DNA of 64,000 nucleotides, taken from NCBI GenBank assembly GCA_009760855.2, contig WPIO01000029.1, forward strand, positions 843,501-907,500. The letters are read 5' to 3'. Every line of letters starts with the position of its first letter. The stretch's first letter is position 1. Shown piece by piece: positions 23,233-35,800 of this stretch. Both the position numbers and the translations under genes were made by a program. A model generated the notes under the pieces. It was not told the DNA's origin. It was given only the letters and a program-made list of their open reading frames with translations, and did not search any database. The DNA comes from Cristatella mucedo (Eukaryota; Bryozoa; Phylactolaemata; Cristatellidae).

Positions 23233-23760
23233 AGCCTATAATAATAATAATAATAATAATAATTCACTTGATAAAGCGCCCTCAGAGAACTCAATCTCTC
23301 TCTAGGCGCTTTACATTTGCTGTAAAGTGAAATGCAATTGAATGGTAAGTAAAATCATGCTTGAAAAACAAACGAGATGAATAATATGGTTAGGGGTGAC
23401 ATGCACAGGGTCAGCATGCAAATGTGGTTAGTGGCAGCATGCACAGTGTCAGCACGCATAAGCACATCAAAGACGAATCACAGGGACCCACTAAATGCTG
23501 TCCTAAATAGGTGTGTTTTTAGGTTCCTTTTAAATGTGGTCAGGTCAGGGGATGTTTTGACGCAGGTCGGGAGGGAGTTCCAGGCTTTGGGAGCATATGA
23601 ACTAAATAAGCCTACAAAATAAGGCCTTCGAATTTGGCGGCCATCAGAAGTCACTAGAAGAACTGGCTCTCTGGAGCTAGCACTGCGCAGACATAAGCGC
23701 TTTAGCAGTTGATACTTTGCCATTTGTAGTAAAGTTCACCAAGGTGGTTTAGGCGCAATT
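23233..23760 (-). mobile_element. LINE 3' end with C-terminal coding piece
   Basis: From right to left: a C-terminal frame (GLFSSYAPKAWNSLPTCVKT, then TFKRNLKTHLF), the 3' UTR (gacatgcacagggtcagcat), the tail block and ATT units. This is the best view of how the tail attaches to the coding part. Confidence 0.72.
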
Positions 23761-23817
23761 TAAAGTCTAATCTCCCATTTCAAGAAGGTATAAAAATAAA
23801 AATACAATTCAGCTGAA

Positions 23818-23965
23818 GAGTGCCCTTAGAGAACTTAATCTCTATCCAGGTGCTTCATGTATGCCACAAAGCTCGAGCCCACGACCTCGGCCGTCAAATG
23901 CAATGACGTTTATCTCGGCCTTCAAAGGGGAGCTCCTCAACCGTTGGGCCTGACCAAGGCGCCAT
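23818..23965 (-). mobile_element. SINE family A
   Basis: Tail (gcccttagagaacttaatct) then gctcgagcccacgacctcgg and a tRNA-like head ending at accgttgggcctgacc, all reversed. Full length. Confidence 0.68.
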
Positions 23966-24099
23966 ATTCTAGTATAATTTGCTTAACCTTCTCCTAAATT
24001 CGAGGGAACTGCCTCGTTTAACACGAATTGGTACAAGGATTAGTATGCGGTTTGCATGGTTTGTATGAGTCAATCTTATCGGTAGATGTCGTCATCATC

Positions 24100-24480
24100 A
24101 GAATTACACCCTTTCCCATGCTGCTTGTGCTAGCTTAAAACTTTGACGGTACCTTTATATTCATAGTACCACTGCTTACCAACCTGTACTGGCTCCATGC
24201 GAAACATTGTATCGACTTTGGGTCCTGTCATTCATTTTTAGGCCCTTGCATTCTCTTGCTCTGGTCTGCCTATTTGACCTACTCAGCAGCTTTCCCTTCT
24301 GCTTGCCATGCGGTCGGCTGACTTGTTTAGCTTTGCCTCAAACCACTGCAAGTTCTGTTGAAGCCATTTCCAAAGTCCAGAACTTATCAATGACGGTCAT
24401 CGCGACGTCCCTTAAAGTAGTGGCATTTATAAGGAAGCTAAGATTACATTAGCTCTATTCATGCCAATTGTCCATTCAGT
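24100..24480 (+). mobile_element. LINE C-terminal remnant
   Basis: ctgcttaccaacctgtactg and the decayed frame around it align with the HITPLL..LHWLP region of related fragments. Very degraded. Confidence 0.4.
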
Positions 24481-24732
24481 GTTTATTCGAGCTGATATTG
24501 CAAAATTTATCATCTGTCTCAGTTGCATGCATCCTTTCCAGAATATATACAGTTTGCACAGGCCCGGATCACCAAGCATGTCGATTTGAGGAATATATCT
24601 ATGAGTTTAATGGGCTCCAGCGGATGTAGGAGCATGTTGGGATTGCGCAGACATTTTGGATTTAGCCGCCCGTTCTGGATCTCGTGGTAGGTAGACAAAG
24701 AGGGATCGTGCATAGTTTGGCTTTTACATTAA

Positions 24733-25042
24733 GTTGCCCTCGGGCTTGCATTGCATCTAACTGGTAACAAAAATACCCGAGGGAATATTAGTTGTCAGTA
24801 CTGCGCAATTTAGCCTCTTTGCGGTGCATGCGCGCTCAAGGGCGCGCGGGCGAGGGCGCGCAGCGCTGTGCCGCGTGCCCGCGCCGGCACATGGTGAATG
24901 TGCATGTCGCCCTCGGGCCTGCATTACATCTAGTTGGTAAAAAAAAAAATCTCGAGGGGATCTGAGTTGTCAGTACTGCGCGATTGAGCCTCTTTGCAGC
25001 GCCTGCGCGCCGTGCCGCGCACATGGTGAATGTGCACGTATG
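24733..25042 (+). promoter_or_regulatory. Tandemly duplicated GC-rich block before the ZMYND11 start exon
   Basis: Two head-to-tail copies (24733-24905 and 24906-25042) share the opening gccctcggg..tgcatt, the middle gttgtcagtactgcgc and the end acatggtgaatgtgca. The second lacks about 40 bases of the GC-rich part. Each carries an alternating GCATGCGCGC/GCCTGCGCGC stretch close to the NRF1 site. The pair ends about 30 bases before the acceptor of the start exon. A core promoter or alternative first-exon source is inferred; no TATA box is seen. Confidence 0.5.
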
Positions 25043-25179
25043 CTTCCTTTTTCTGTTGGATTTTGCAGACGAACGCACACATCCTGAAAGACTTGATACG
25101 ACTTTGATCGAAAAGACCCTGACAGGCTCCAATTTCTTTGCTTTGCTGCACCAGTTTAAGGCTGCGACGCTGTGTGAAA

Positions 25180-25452
25180 ATGAGCGTAAAGTCGGTTCGA
25201 AAGGCTTCTGCTAACGCCGTACTGCATCTATGGGAGGCTATGAATTTCATTCGCCAGCAGAAACAGTTTTGTGGGGAAGCTCGCATAACTTCTTATTTGT
25301 CTCGGATATACAATTGGTCCGAAAAAGAAATCGCGACCGCCATGGAGCAAGCAATGGCCGACGGGCTCATTGTCGAATACAACGTGGTCGGGCACAAAGG
25401 CTGCAAATCGGGTGTAGAGCAAACCGGGTACAAGATACCGGATGAGGACTTC
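25180..25452 (+). CDS. ZMYND11: ZMYND11 exon with start codon (winged helix)
   Basis: The ATG has A at -3 and opens [20 protein letters not shown]; the exon later reads [15 protein letters not shown] and [15 protein letters not shown], then donor gtgagt. It aligns to the SAMD1-like winged helix of human ZMYND11 (AIQHLWAA, DGLIVE, GIEQEGY). A stop at 25120-25122 lies upstream in frame. An acceptor (ttttgcag, ending at 25068) probably opens this exon with 5' UTR. Confidence 0.95.
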
Positions 25453-28400
25453 GTGAGTACCTTTGTACTGGAGTTGCTTGCCTCACAGCCGCCATGCCAC
25501 ATTCATTACTTCCACCTCTTCTTTCTCCTCCTCTTCTTTGTTCACCTCCATCAGCTCCTACCTTGCCTCCGAATCGATCGTGCTTCCTTTGTAGCATATG
25601 TTAAGTGCCCAGAGAGAGATTAAGTTCTCCCAGGGCGCTATGCAAATGTGTTATTATTATTATCACCGCAGCTGCCTCTTAAAACCCATACCCCAAGCTG
25701 CATTTTAAGCCCGACTATCCCGTGGCATGGCAGTCGTTGCATTGGCTGACAGCCGTTGTTACATCGCTGTTGGCATGCCAACCTGGTCAGATATCTCGGG
25801 GTCGTGATGGAAGATGCTTGTGATCTGTCGCCCTTGCAGGATCGCGGTAAGAATGACTGGTATTGCATAGTCTGCCGTACCTCCAACTGCGACGTCAAGT
25901 GCCGCCATTGTTGGCGTGTGGTCCATTCACTTTGCCTGCCGCCGGGGACGAACAAGTTCACTTGTGAACTCTGCGTACTACAGGTAGGTCGACCCCTTTA
26001 CAGTCTCGGCTCTCCCGCTACCGGCGCTGCTGCCGCCAGCCGTTTCCAAACAATTTGCAGTAGCAGAACGTAAACCTTTCTATCTGGATTGCAACCATGC
26101 GGTGAGTTGATCGCAGCGGCCGCGCACAGAGCAGCTGCTGCCATGGATTTTTGACAGGGATATTCTGCTGGCTCCTCCGTGCTCTGCCTGGACGGGCAGA
26201 CGACACGGCATGCTTGTGCTCATTGTCCAGCCTCGGTTTCCAGCTAGAGTGGAGTGCACACAGTATATCAGCTAGGAACAAGCATGCTTGCTGCTGGCAC
26301 TGCCTTCACTCTCGGGTCGCACGGGCATTTTCCGTGCTGCACATGCTCCAGATTGCGCCTTATTAATGTTCAAAAATTTGGGATGCGAGTCGTATTTCTT
26401 ATATTAAAGCAAAGATTGGGATATTTTTTGTAGACATTTTTTCCGGTTTACTTCTGGGCTAGACATAGTTTGCCTAGTCATTTTTTAAAGCTTTCCGCAT
26501 ATGTGAAAATCAACTTAGTTGGAGCAGAAGCTATGTTACCATTGATTAGTTTGCTTTGTGTATGTTGCATTCAGGTATCATATTTATTGCGAATTTTATT
26601 ATTTCGACCTTCCTATTCTGCTGACAATATGCCCTAGACAGTGCATGTCTGCAACCTATGCTGTCTGCTGTCACGTATCTCAACAGCCATTGCCGATTTG
26701 CGTGTGTAGCTGGGCTATTCCCAGTATAATATCAATATGCACAATATACAATAGTACAATATTATAGTTCTTCAGAAAAGATGGTTTTCTCCTCATCTAG
26801 ACCAATCAAGGAAAGGTTTTGACTGTTGAATTTTTATTTAGTACAAAAGTTAGCTCCACCTATGTTGAGCAGAAAACGACTAAGACGCCTGTTTGGTCGC
26901 TCGAGATGTTTACAGGAGCAAGTGGGGGTTTTGTGAATGGCAGCTGCCGTTCTTATCATCTCCTTACTCATTGCTGGCTGGCCGCTTCTGTTGCAGTCGA
27001 ATACTCGGTCTAAGAAATGGGAGCGAAGCCAGCTCAAGACATTCCTTAATTTCATCCTTGCCCGACTAAAAGAGAAGGTGAGTGCTGTTCATTAAAATGT
27101 AAGCACTTGTGTTTGTTAGCCTGGTTGCTTTTCATAGTGACCTGCTTGTTTTCAGCAACTCGTTGTGGGACAACATGCTGTGCCCTCGCATAGTTCACAA
27201 TAGCAGATTAATTATGATAGCGGTTTCGAAGGAGCTTGTGCTTGATAGCCTTGTATTATTTTTCGTAGCTCTGATTGGTTGCGACCCTCGGTCTTAGTGG
27301 CCTAGGGGTAAGCTCTTCACGATCCAGGTCTTGGGTTGAGTCGTGCAATGGGTAATTATTTATTGCCCAGTGCTAGTGGTGATAGCTGTTAATGCCATTC
27401 TGCCTCTATATAAATTAGGCTGTTTAATCAGCTAAATTTCTTGATGCTGACCCGTTCTGCTGCGCTGTCTGTGGAGCTGGTCTTTTGGCTGACCATAGGT
27501 GTTATAGCTTATTTAGTTGTCTGTGCACAGTGACAGTTATGTGTACAAACACCCTTTCATCCCTGTTGTTCAACAGATTAGTTCACTGCTGCATTGTAGA
27601 CGGCTGCTCTGGTATTCAACGAGAAATGTCCCGGTTTTTTTAGTGCGGTCCAACAGCATAAGGCAAATAGTGCTGTAGTCGGTCTGTCGCTGGTATGTCA
27701 CAGCGTTGACGTGCATCCCGACTAGACGTCTATAGCTCACTGCTTGCATGTCTTCCTGCTCCGCAGTTACACTGTTACTTGGTTGACATGCTTTGCTTTA
27801 GCACCACCCTACCACTTGTTGGTAGACAAGGAGCCGCCCAATGATAGAAGAAATAGAGAGACTCTTGCCATGGACTTAATGCTGTGAAGTCTGCTTGTAC
27901 CTGCCATAAATTCATTGGTGGCTGTCCCCAAATTTTCTTTATATTAAAGTCATGAACTCACTCCCTACTCACGACGTCCAAGGACTTGACCCCTAACCAA
28001 TTGACCTGCTGTCTTTGTAGTAAAAGTAAACTGCTTGGGAAGAGATTTAGTTCTCCAAGGGTGATAGGCAAATTTTATTATTTTACGTTGCACGACTGGC
28101 TAGGCTTTACTCCTGTTACCTCTGGCCAAACTGTGACACCGACTTTCTTGAATTGCATGGATGTGAGCCATTTTTTAGCCTGCATCATGTGAGCATCTGA
28201 GCCTGAGAAATGTGCATGGTTCTGTCTTTCGCTGTCTTCCTAATTAGAGGACTACATCACGATGATGCAGCCTTCCTACATAGAAAGGCTGCAGAATTAA
28301 GCTTGACTTGTTTCCAATTTATGGCTGAATTGGGTGGAGCTGAGAAAACCAAATGAGGTATCGTATATGTCCCCACACAGCAAAGTGGCAAGATTAATGC

Positions 28401-31400
28401 TGACGACACCTGGTAAATTCATCGCCGTGCACTTTTATCTTTGTCTTGTCGTCCGAATGATTACTGCATATTCAAACTCAAATTAGCCGGAGTTGCTGAA
28501 TGCAGAGCCACTTGAAGTTTACACTCCACGTTCTGTCAAGCAGCAAACCTTCCTGTAAGGCCGTTATAGGTAGGCCGTTGGGAGGTAAACTTTATGTATA
28601 CAGGATGTTGATTTGAAGACTAATTGGTTTAACATAAGTAAAAACGCCTTTCATGGATACTGATCAGCTCTATTTGACATTTCTATGCAAACGTACCTTT
28701 GTCTACTGTCGGTGATTTAGTTTTTCTAAGCCTGTAGGATTAAAAAGGTGTTTCTTAATTTGTCCTATATTTGCAGGTTGTGTTAATTTAGTGTCGTAGC
28801 GATTGAATTTTTTTATCGCTACAAGTCCCTGGAAAGCTGACGTAGCAGTTCGGCCCATCGTGCAAATGCGGTGATTTAATAGGGGCTGTTTTGCATTTGC
28901 GCCGACACTGATCCTATCCAAGTCGAGTGTTGGAATGTCTCTTTGTGATTTGAAGGGTCGAGACCTATACCCTTTGGACCATGAGAAAGCATTCGGATTT
29001 GACTGCTCACGTTTGATGTACTGCAATGTTGACCTCAGAGATGTTGAGGAAAAGGTCAATGATAACAAGTACTCCAGCCTTGCCGAGATCGTTGGCGATG
29101 TACATACCATTCTGCACAACGTCAGTGTTTGTGTTGGAGGTGTGTACATTTAGTATGCTGCCTTTCCGCCTATAGTTTATAGGCTGTAAATGATTCATTG
29201 AAAATGGTTGCAAAACTGCAAGTATACTACTGATATTCAGCTTGGTGCTTCTTTGGGTGTCATATACTTCTTACTGTTTATGAAACAGAAGCCACATTCG
29301 CTTTTTGAAGAGATTTAGCGATTCCCACCTCGTGGAATTGCCTTGGTTCATAGTTAGCTCGTCACCGCCCTTGCTGATTAGTAGTCAATTTTCGGCCTCT
29401 CAGGCTTACCCCAGAACCACCAATATGTGCAATCACCCCAGAATTAGTGGCATTATGCTTCTCATTTCCAATTTAAAAGCATCAACCCAGATAAATTATC
29501 TATTCGACCACGTGCCTGTTGCTGTGGCAGGCTCGCATTTTTTCTTCAGATTTTGAGCCGAATTTGCTGAAAGATGAATAATGTAATGTCTGATAAAAAA
29601 AAAGAAAAAAATATGTAACGGTACCAATATTAGTGTCACGACATGTCAAACGGCTGTTTTCTTTTCTCACAAAAAATACTGCATTAAAGTGTTTTCGATT
29701 GCTTGTTGCTTGCCCGGTAGTAATTATGAAAATGATAATAAGTCTTGTGTATAGTACCCCAAGAGAACCAAATTTCTATTCAGTGCTCTACTACTTACTT
29801 CAAGAGAATAAAAAGATCCAGGTATAATGATACGCATGTTTCATGCTCAGTCCAGCATGAAAAACCACACTAGACATGCAGGACAACCAGTTAGTAGGAT
29901 CCCTGACTTGTAGTAGCATGTACTGAATCAGCACATGTAGGTATGCAAAGCACACCAAAACCAAATAGATTAAGTTACGAGATCAAAGTTGAAGCTGAGA
30001 AGAACAAATGGATCTTACGCTTAGACTTAAATGATGCAAAGTCATTGCAGGTGTTGATGGAAGTGGGAAGTGAGTTCCAGACTCACCATGCATATTCCGA
30101 GGATGGACATTTGTAGTCAATCTGGTGCACCACGGAAACTGAGTCCTTTTATTTTACACTTGACTGGAGCTCCATCACTTCATAAAAGCAACTCGTCGCC
30201 AGTCTTCGTATTGCAAGAAAGCTTAGGATCTTACTTTGCATCATCAGCTGCTTCTTAAGAAGGCCTTGGCGAATCGTTTGCTTTTAAATGCTTAAATTCA
30301 ACTGCCACCTAGATCGCCCTAGGAATTTTGGACCCGACAGCAAATTAACTCAAAAACTAACGACCATTGGCTGTCACTATCCGAAACAGAGTCCAACGAC
30401 CAATTTCAAGCAGCTACTCCCGAGTGGAGCAAGAACGTCTCCCAACCATTGCGGAAACGTGCAAGCATGGCGCCGAGTTTTCACACCACGTGTGCTTTTG
30501 TAATGAGTTCTTTGCTTCTTGCAATATAGTGAATGACCACTGAGACCTCTAGCAGGTACAGCCAGAGTGTTAGATCTAGGACCTTTTACAGTTTTTAAAA
30601 CTTCTGGGGGCTTTTGAATTGAAATGGCTGGCTCGACCCCATAAATATTGATTTGACCTTCATAGTATCGATTGTTTATGATATTGGCCGTTCATAATAT
30701 TGATTCCTACCACATAAATATGTGAAGGTAAGGCTTTAAGTATTGTTCATGCTAGCTGCCTACCGAATGAATTGCCGTTAGTCTGAAAGTCCAGTTTGTG
30801 AAACCACCAGCTGCGGCTTAGTTTAACTTGCTCATGTGGCCTCTGATAGCAGTGAATGTTATGCTTCGGGACCATTTAATGACCTTTCTGGTACAATAGC
30901 TCAAGTATCCTTCCAAAAGCAGAATTAAGTTATAAACCTTGGCTGTTATTTAAGACTTACGATCTATAATAACAGTTTGTAGTCAGCTGGTAGTGGTTGG
31001 ATTATGGGTACTGCTTTTCATGGTCGGTCAAGACCGTGTCGTGTGACTTGCTGTTCTGGAGTTGCCAACGTCGTCTTTATTTTATCTAGTGGTTCTCCTT
31101 GTCCCCTGCCGTCTGCATAGCAAATCGTTGTTAGAATGTGTTTGCTGCTGTAATGCTTTCTGTAGCCTCGAGTTTTCCAGTAACCTCTCTTTTTAGAGGA
31201 ACACCATCTGGCAATAGTTGCATGGAACTGCTTGGAGGATATTAAGATGGAAGTGAGATGGCTTTTATAAGCGCTTTTCCGTCTGTCCTTACGATTTATG
31301 CCCCAGGCGTAAATGACGTAAGCCATGTTTTCCCCACACGTTCCGTTGTAGGTAAAGGAAATAGAACGCTGTCGTAACTGCTATTGGCTTTGCAATACGA

Positions 31401-32773
31401 AACCCGACAACTGGTTCGTGCAAGTCTGTGTAGGTGCAGCGCTGGCGCATTGAGTAGTGCCGTCAGCAGCACTAGCGATGCAAATCTTTCTATTTTCTCA
31501 CGCTTACGCTATGCTGCCTAGAGCTGCTGCCATAAAAGATGAAGCATTTAAAATGTTGGCTCGATACTGCAGCATTCGGGCAAGATACCTTGTGTGCATG
31601 GACAGTTTAATGCTTCCCCCTTGTCCTAGCAGCATGCATTGGGTGAAGGGTCATGTGAAGGCAGAGCCCAAGTCCTTTGGACACGATTCCTCGTTGCAGC
31701 TCTCTGCAGCCGACCATGTCTGACTCTATATAAATAGACGGGCAACTGGCAGAACGGTAGCTGAGCCGTGAAGTTTCACAAGTCTGACCCGTGCCATTTT
31801 CACATGCATCTTTCGACTGCTGTAGGATCCTCCTCATGAAATCGTCTATGCCAAAATGAAAGGTTACTCATACTGGCCGGCATTGGTTATTAGTCGTGAC
31901 GGAGACAACTATGACTTGCGTTTCTTTGGTGGGCACCATCAGAGGTAAGGTTCTCGACCGCCATGGAAGGCCAGTGATGCTTATTGTTGCTGACGGTGCT
32001 TGCATTTGCTTAATGCTAGAATGGATAGCATCCTACCTCGGCTGTTGTACCAAAGTATTTTCTTCTAAGAGACAGACGTTAGAGCTATTTGTCGCAGGCG
32101 AACACATGGCCGTCAGCTTGTGCCAACGCAGCATTTTTGGCATATGAACCAATATGGATTGCAGCTAATTCAATTTAAAGTACAACATGCTGTCTCGTGC
32201 TGAATTTCTGCTTACAATATCAGTACTTTGATTTAGCGTGTAGTGGCTGTAGTTCCTCGTGCATACGGTTCCTTGGCAATGTTTGCGTGCAGTTGTGGGC
32301 TAATCTGGGCTGCATTCACGGTTCTAGTCGAACTAATACCGTTCTGCCTTTGCAAAATGAGTGCAGTGTTCCGAAAGGCTTTGAGTGTCTTAATGAATAT
32401 TTGCTAGACAGTTCTTGCAGTTATTTAAAAAGCTAAGTATTGTCGTGCGTAGGATCATAGGTCGGTTTGAGTATTGCCATTGCATTCGGAATAGACCCGA
32501 ATTGAAAAAGTGGGTCTTGGCATACTTGAATTGTGAGAGCACAACTGCTTGCTTTTTATATTTTGTGAATATCAGATTAGGGACTATTGCCGTCAAAAGT
32601 TTAAACAGAGCGCCAGCTCCAGAAAGGTCGATTCTGACCTTTCCGACGAGACTGACTCATATGCAGCAAACCATTTAGTAATTCGTATTAAGAGACGGCT
32701 CCCTCGAATTCAGGAGCGGGATAAGCAAATTGTACTAGAAAATAATCTTCTATTGTGGAGGGTTTCATGTACA

Positions 32774-32807
<34 letters not shown>

Positions 32808-35800
32808 CACTTTATAAAGTGCCCTCAGAGAACTTAATCTCTTTCTAGGCGCTTTACATTTGCTGCAAAGAAAAAACAAACAAAATGAATAATATGGTTA
32901 GGGGTGACATGCACAGGGTCAGCATGCAAATGTGGTTAGTGGCAGCATGCACAGTGTCAGCACGCATAAGCAAATAGCATCTAAACAGTGCTAGTGGACC
33001 TCGCTACAAATGCCACAAGTATAAAACGCTAAAGAGATTTTGTCTTGAGTAGTGCATTTCCAGAAACCATGTTTAAGTGGCTTCTGATTGCTGCCAAATT
33101 TGGAGGCATGTGAGTGGACACTTTAAGCAAGGTAACATTGCATAAGTTCCGACCTACCTAGACAGGGATACTGCATCCAAGTTGGTTTATGTATTCGTGA
33201 CTACCCGTATTGACTTTTTTCTGCTTTTCTTACTCTAGTCACATGGCTTTGCTTCAACAAATATAAAATCCTTGGGTGACTGGGCTATTAGTTAGTACGC
33301 TCTTAAAGTCAGGAGCTCAATGGCGACTGATGTCACAACATCCCCTGACGACTGATGTCACAACATCCCCTGACGACTGATGTCACAACATCCCCTGACG
33401 CTACGTTAAGAAAAAATAAACGAATGCATTTGCTTATCGCCCCGTTTGGTGAATCCTTGTAAATTGTCCTATGTGTGCTTGTGTGCGCTGACACTGTATG
33501 TTATCACTAACCTTGCAGGATGTTTAGGTGCCTAGCAACAGATGATTTCTCTTAGGGACCTATGCGAATGTCTTGTGCCGCTTTGGTTTGGCCCACGGTT
33601 AAGGTGCTCACTTGTAACGACCTAGGTCGTTGAAGCTAGCTTTTTGGCTTTATGTAAAGCACCTGGATAGAGATTATTACCATTATTATGTCGGCAAAAC
33701 AAGATGTATTAGTCACACCAGCTGAGCCACCCCCGACAGACTATGGTCAAATCAAATGTAAAGCCAAATGTGTCATCTTCTTAGATTTGCTGTAGAGGTA
33801 ATTATGCTTCTGGGTCTTCTTATGCTGCATCTACAAGGTTACGGCTTGATTGACTTGTCTTATCAAATTATTCTTTGCCGTGGCAGTTGCCTCCTGCTTT
33901 TGCCCTTCGTCACACAGCATCTCCGAAAGACTATCTGGTGGGCCTACATGTCTGATATTTTTATACATCATTTGCGGTTTCTTATCAGCCACTTTTCCAC
34001 TCGTACATCGAGGTGTACTTGCATGAGAAGGGGGCTATAAGTGTCTATGTTGTCAATGAGACTCTGCTGCTGTGACGGTCGAGCCCTCTGTCCTGCCGAT
34101 CAAAGGCATACATGGAAGTGGCAGCTCCTTGAAGTTGGTGAGATCGTGCATTCGAGCTTTTTCTTTTTGCAGCTTGATTGTGCTGCTTTGAACTGTCTTT
34201 CAACCTCAATTGGATCTGTGTCAATCGGATCTGTGGCAGGGAGAGGATGGAGTGATTGGTAGCACTCTGGTCGTAAATGACTCGGGGGAGTGAGCTATTA
34301 GTCACCTTCGCGACTTACTGGGCAAATACACCGTCGTGGTTGGCGAAAATTTATTTCTGAAGCCTTGCCTCAAGTGAGATGCCGAGTACTAAGTTTAAAT
34401 ACAAGTGGTGGGCTTTTCCACTCGGCATACTAGTTTGGCATGCTGAAGTAAATACAAGTAAAGATCGGTCTATTGAACAACCTCATTTTATGTATCCCCA
34501 AAGAAGCCGTGGCAGCTATCACTCCTGTCTGGATAGGGCAATGATGTATTGCCTGCTGCAGGACTGAAAGCACGACCTGAGTCATCAAGTGTGATGACCT
34601 TACTCCTAAGCTGAGAACTTGGATTAAGATGCAGTGTGCTTACAGTAAACATTGCTCGTCATTTACTTTTTTGTCTTCAGTTTTTTGTTTTCACTTGAAT
34701 GTAATGTATCTCTGTCTGAAACTCCACAAAGTCATAAAGACCATGTGGGTGTTACACAAGAGAGTTTTGTATAGCGCACTCACAGCCCAAGTGGGTTTCG
34801 GTACGAATTCGGTAGCCAACAGACTTCGTCTCGTGCAACAAAGAGAAAGTAGGAAGCATAGCAGAGTCAAGAGAGCAGTTGAGGTAGTGAGTAGCATGGA
34901 AGTAGCAGCTCAGAACCGCTGAAAAGGATGAGCCATAGTCGGCAGTAGTAGAGTAGTTGTCGTTGCATAAGAATTATGGAAGCGAGTTCCACACTCTAGG
35001 ACCTGCAGAGCTAAAGCTTCTGTCACCAACGGTCTTTAAGTGGAGGAATGGGACAGCTAATTTATGGTCCACACAGGACCTGAGGGCTCGAACAGGCTGA
35101 AACTGATGCAGCAGTTCAGCTAGGTACGAAGGAGCCAATCCGTGGCGGGCCTTGTGGGTCAGCGTAAGAACCTTGCTCTGAATTCGTTGGTCAGCCGGCA
35201 TCCATCTTGGCTCTTTTAGCAAAGGAGACACATGTTCAAACTTCTGGGACTAGCCTTGCAGCCATATTCATAGTCAGCTGCAGTGGCCTAATCGCTTTTT
35301 TGGTAGCCCAGCCAATAGGGATCACTTGTGGGCTAGCATCCTTGTATTAGCTTCAGCTGTCCACGTGCAGGATTAACTATAGTTTTAAGGTGCTTTCTGA
35401 GTTAATCGGATACATATTGGTATGCTGCTGAACCGAATCCAGAAATCAAATAGGGATGTTTCGACAGTAGCACAGCCTTGCCTCACGAGCCCAGCCCACC
35501 TTCCCACTGCCATTTGTAGTCCTGCTTGCCATTAGTCATCTTTTGTCTGGATGGAGTTTCCTGCCACCAAGAGCGATTATCATCGGCAACAAAACGATTT
35601 CCTGTGTGCCAGGGGGCAACCTAAGTCACCACAAAAGGCTTGGCTGGTTGAGCCTCAGACAGCCCAAACTGCTGGAGCACCATGCCGGTTTGTGCTCAAT
35701 AAAACATACGAACTCAACGGCTTGTATCGAGTTCTACAGGTAGGTACACATGCACATTTGTAAATCTTGAGTTTAGTCAAATGGTTTAGTCAAATGGCAT

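Noticed and set aside
25138-25179. Upstream extension of the ZMYND11 start
   Set aside because: The frame there opens at TTG, not ATG; the ATG at 25180 has a good context and gives the family's N terminus.
33324-33402. CRISPR-like array
   Set aside because: The units are contiguous without spacers and the DNA is animal nuclear.
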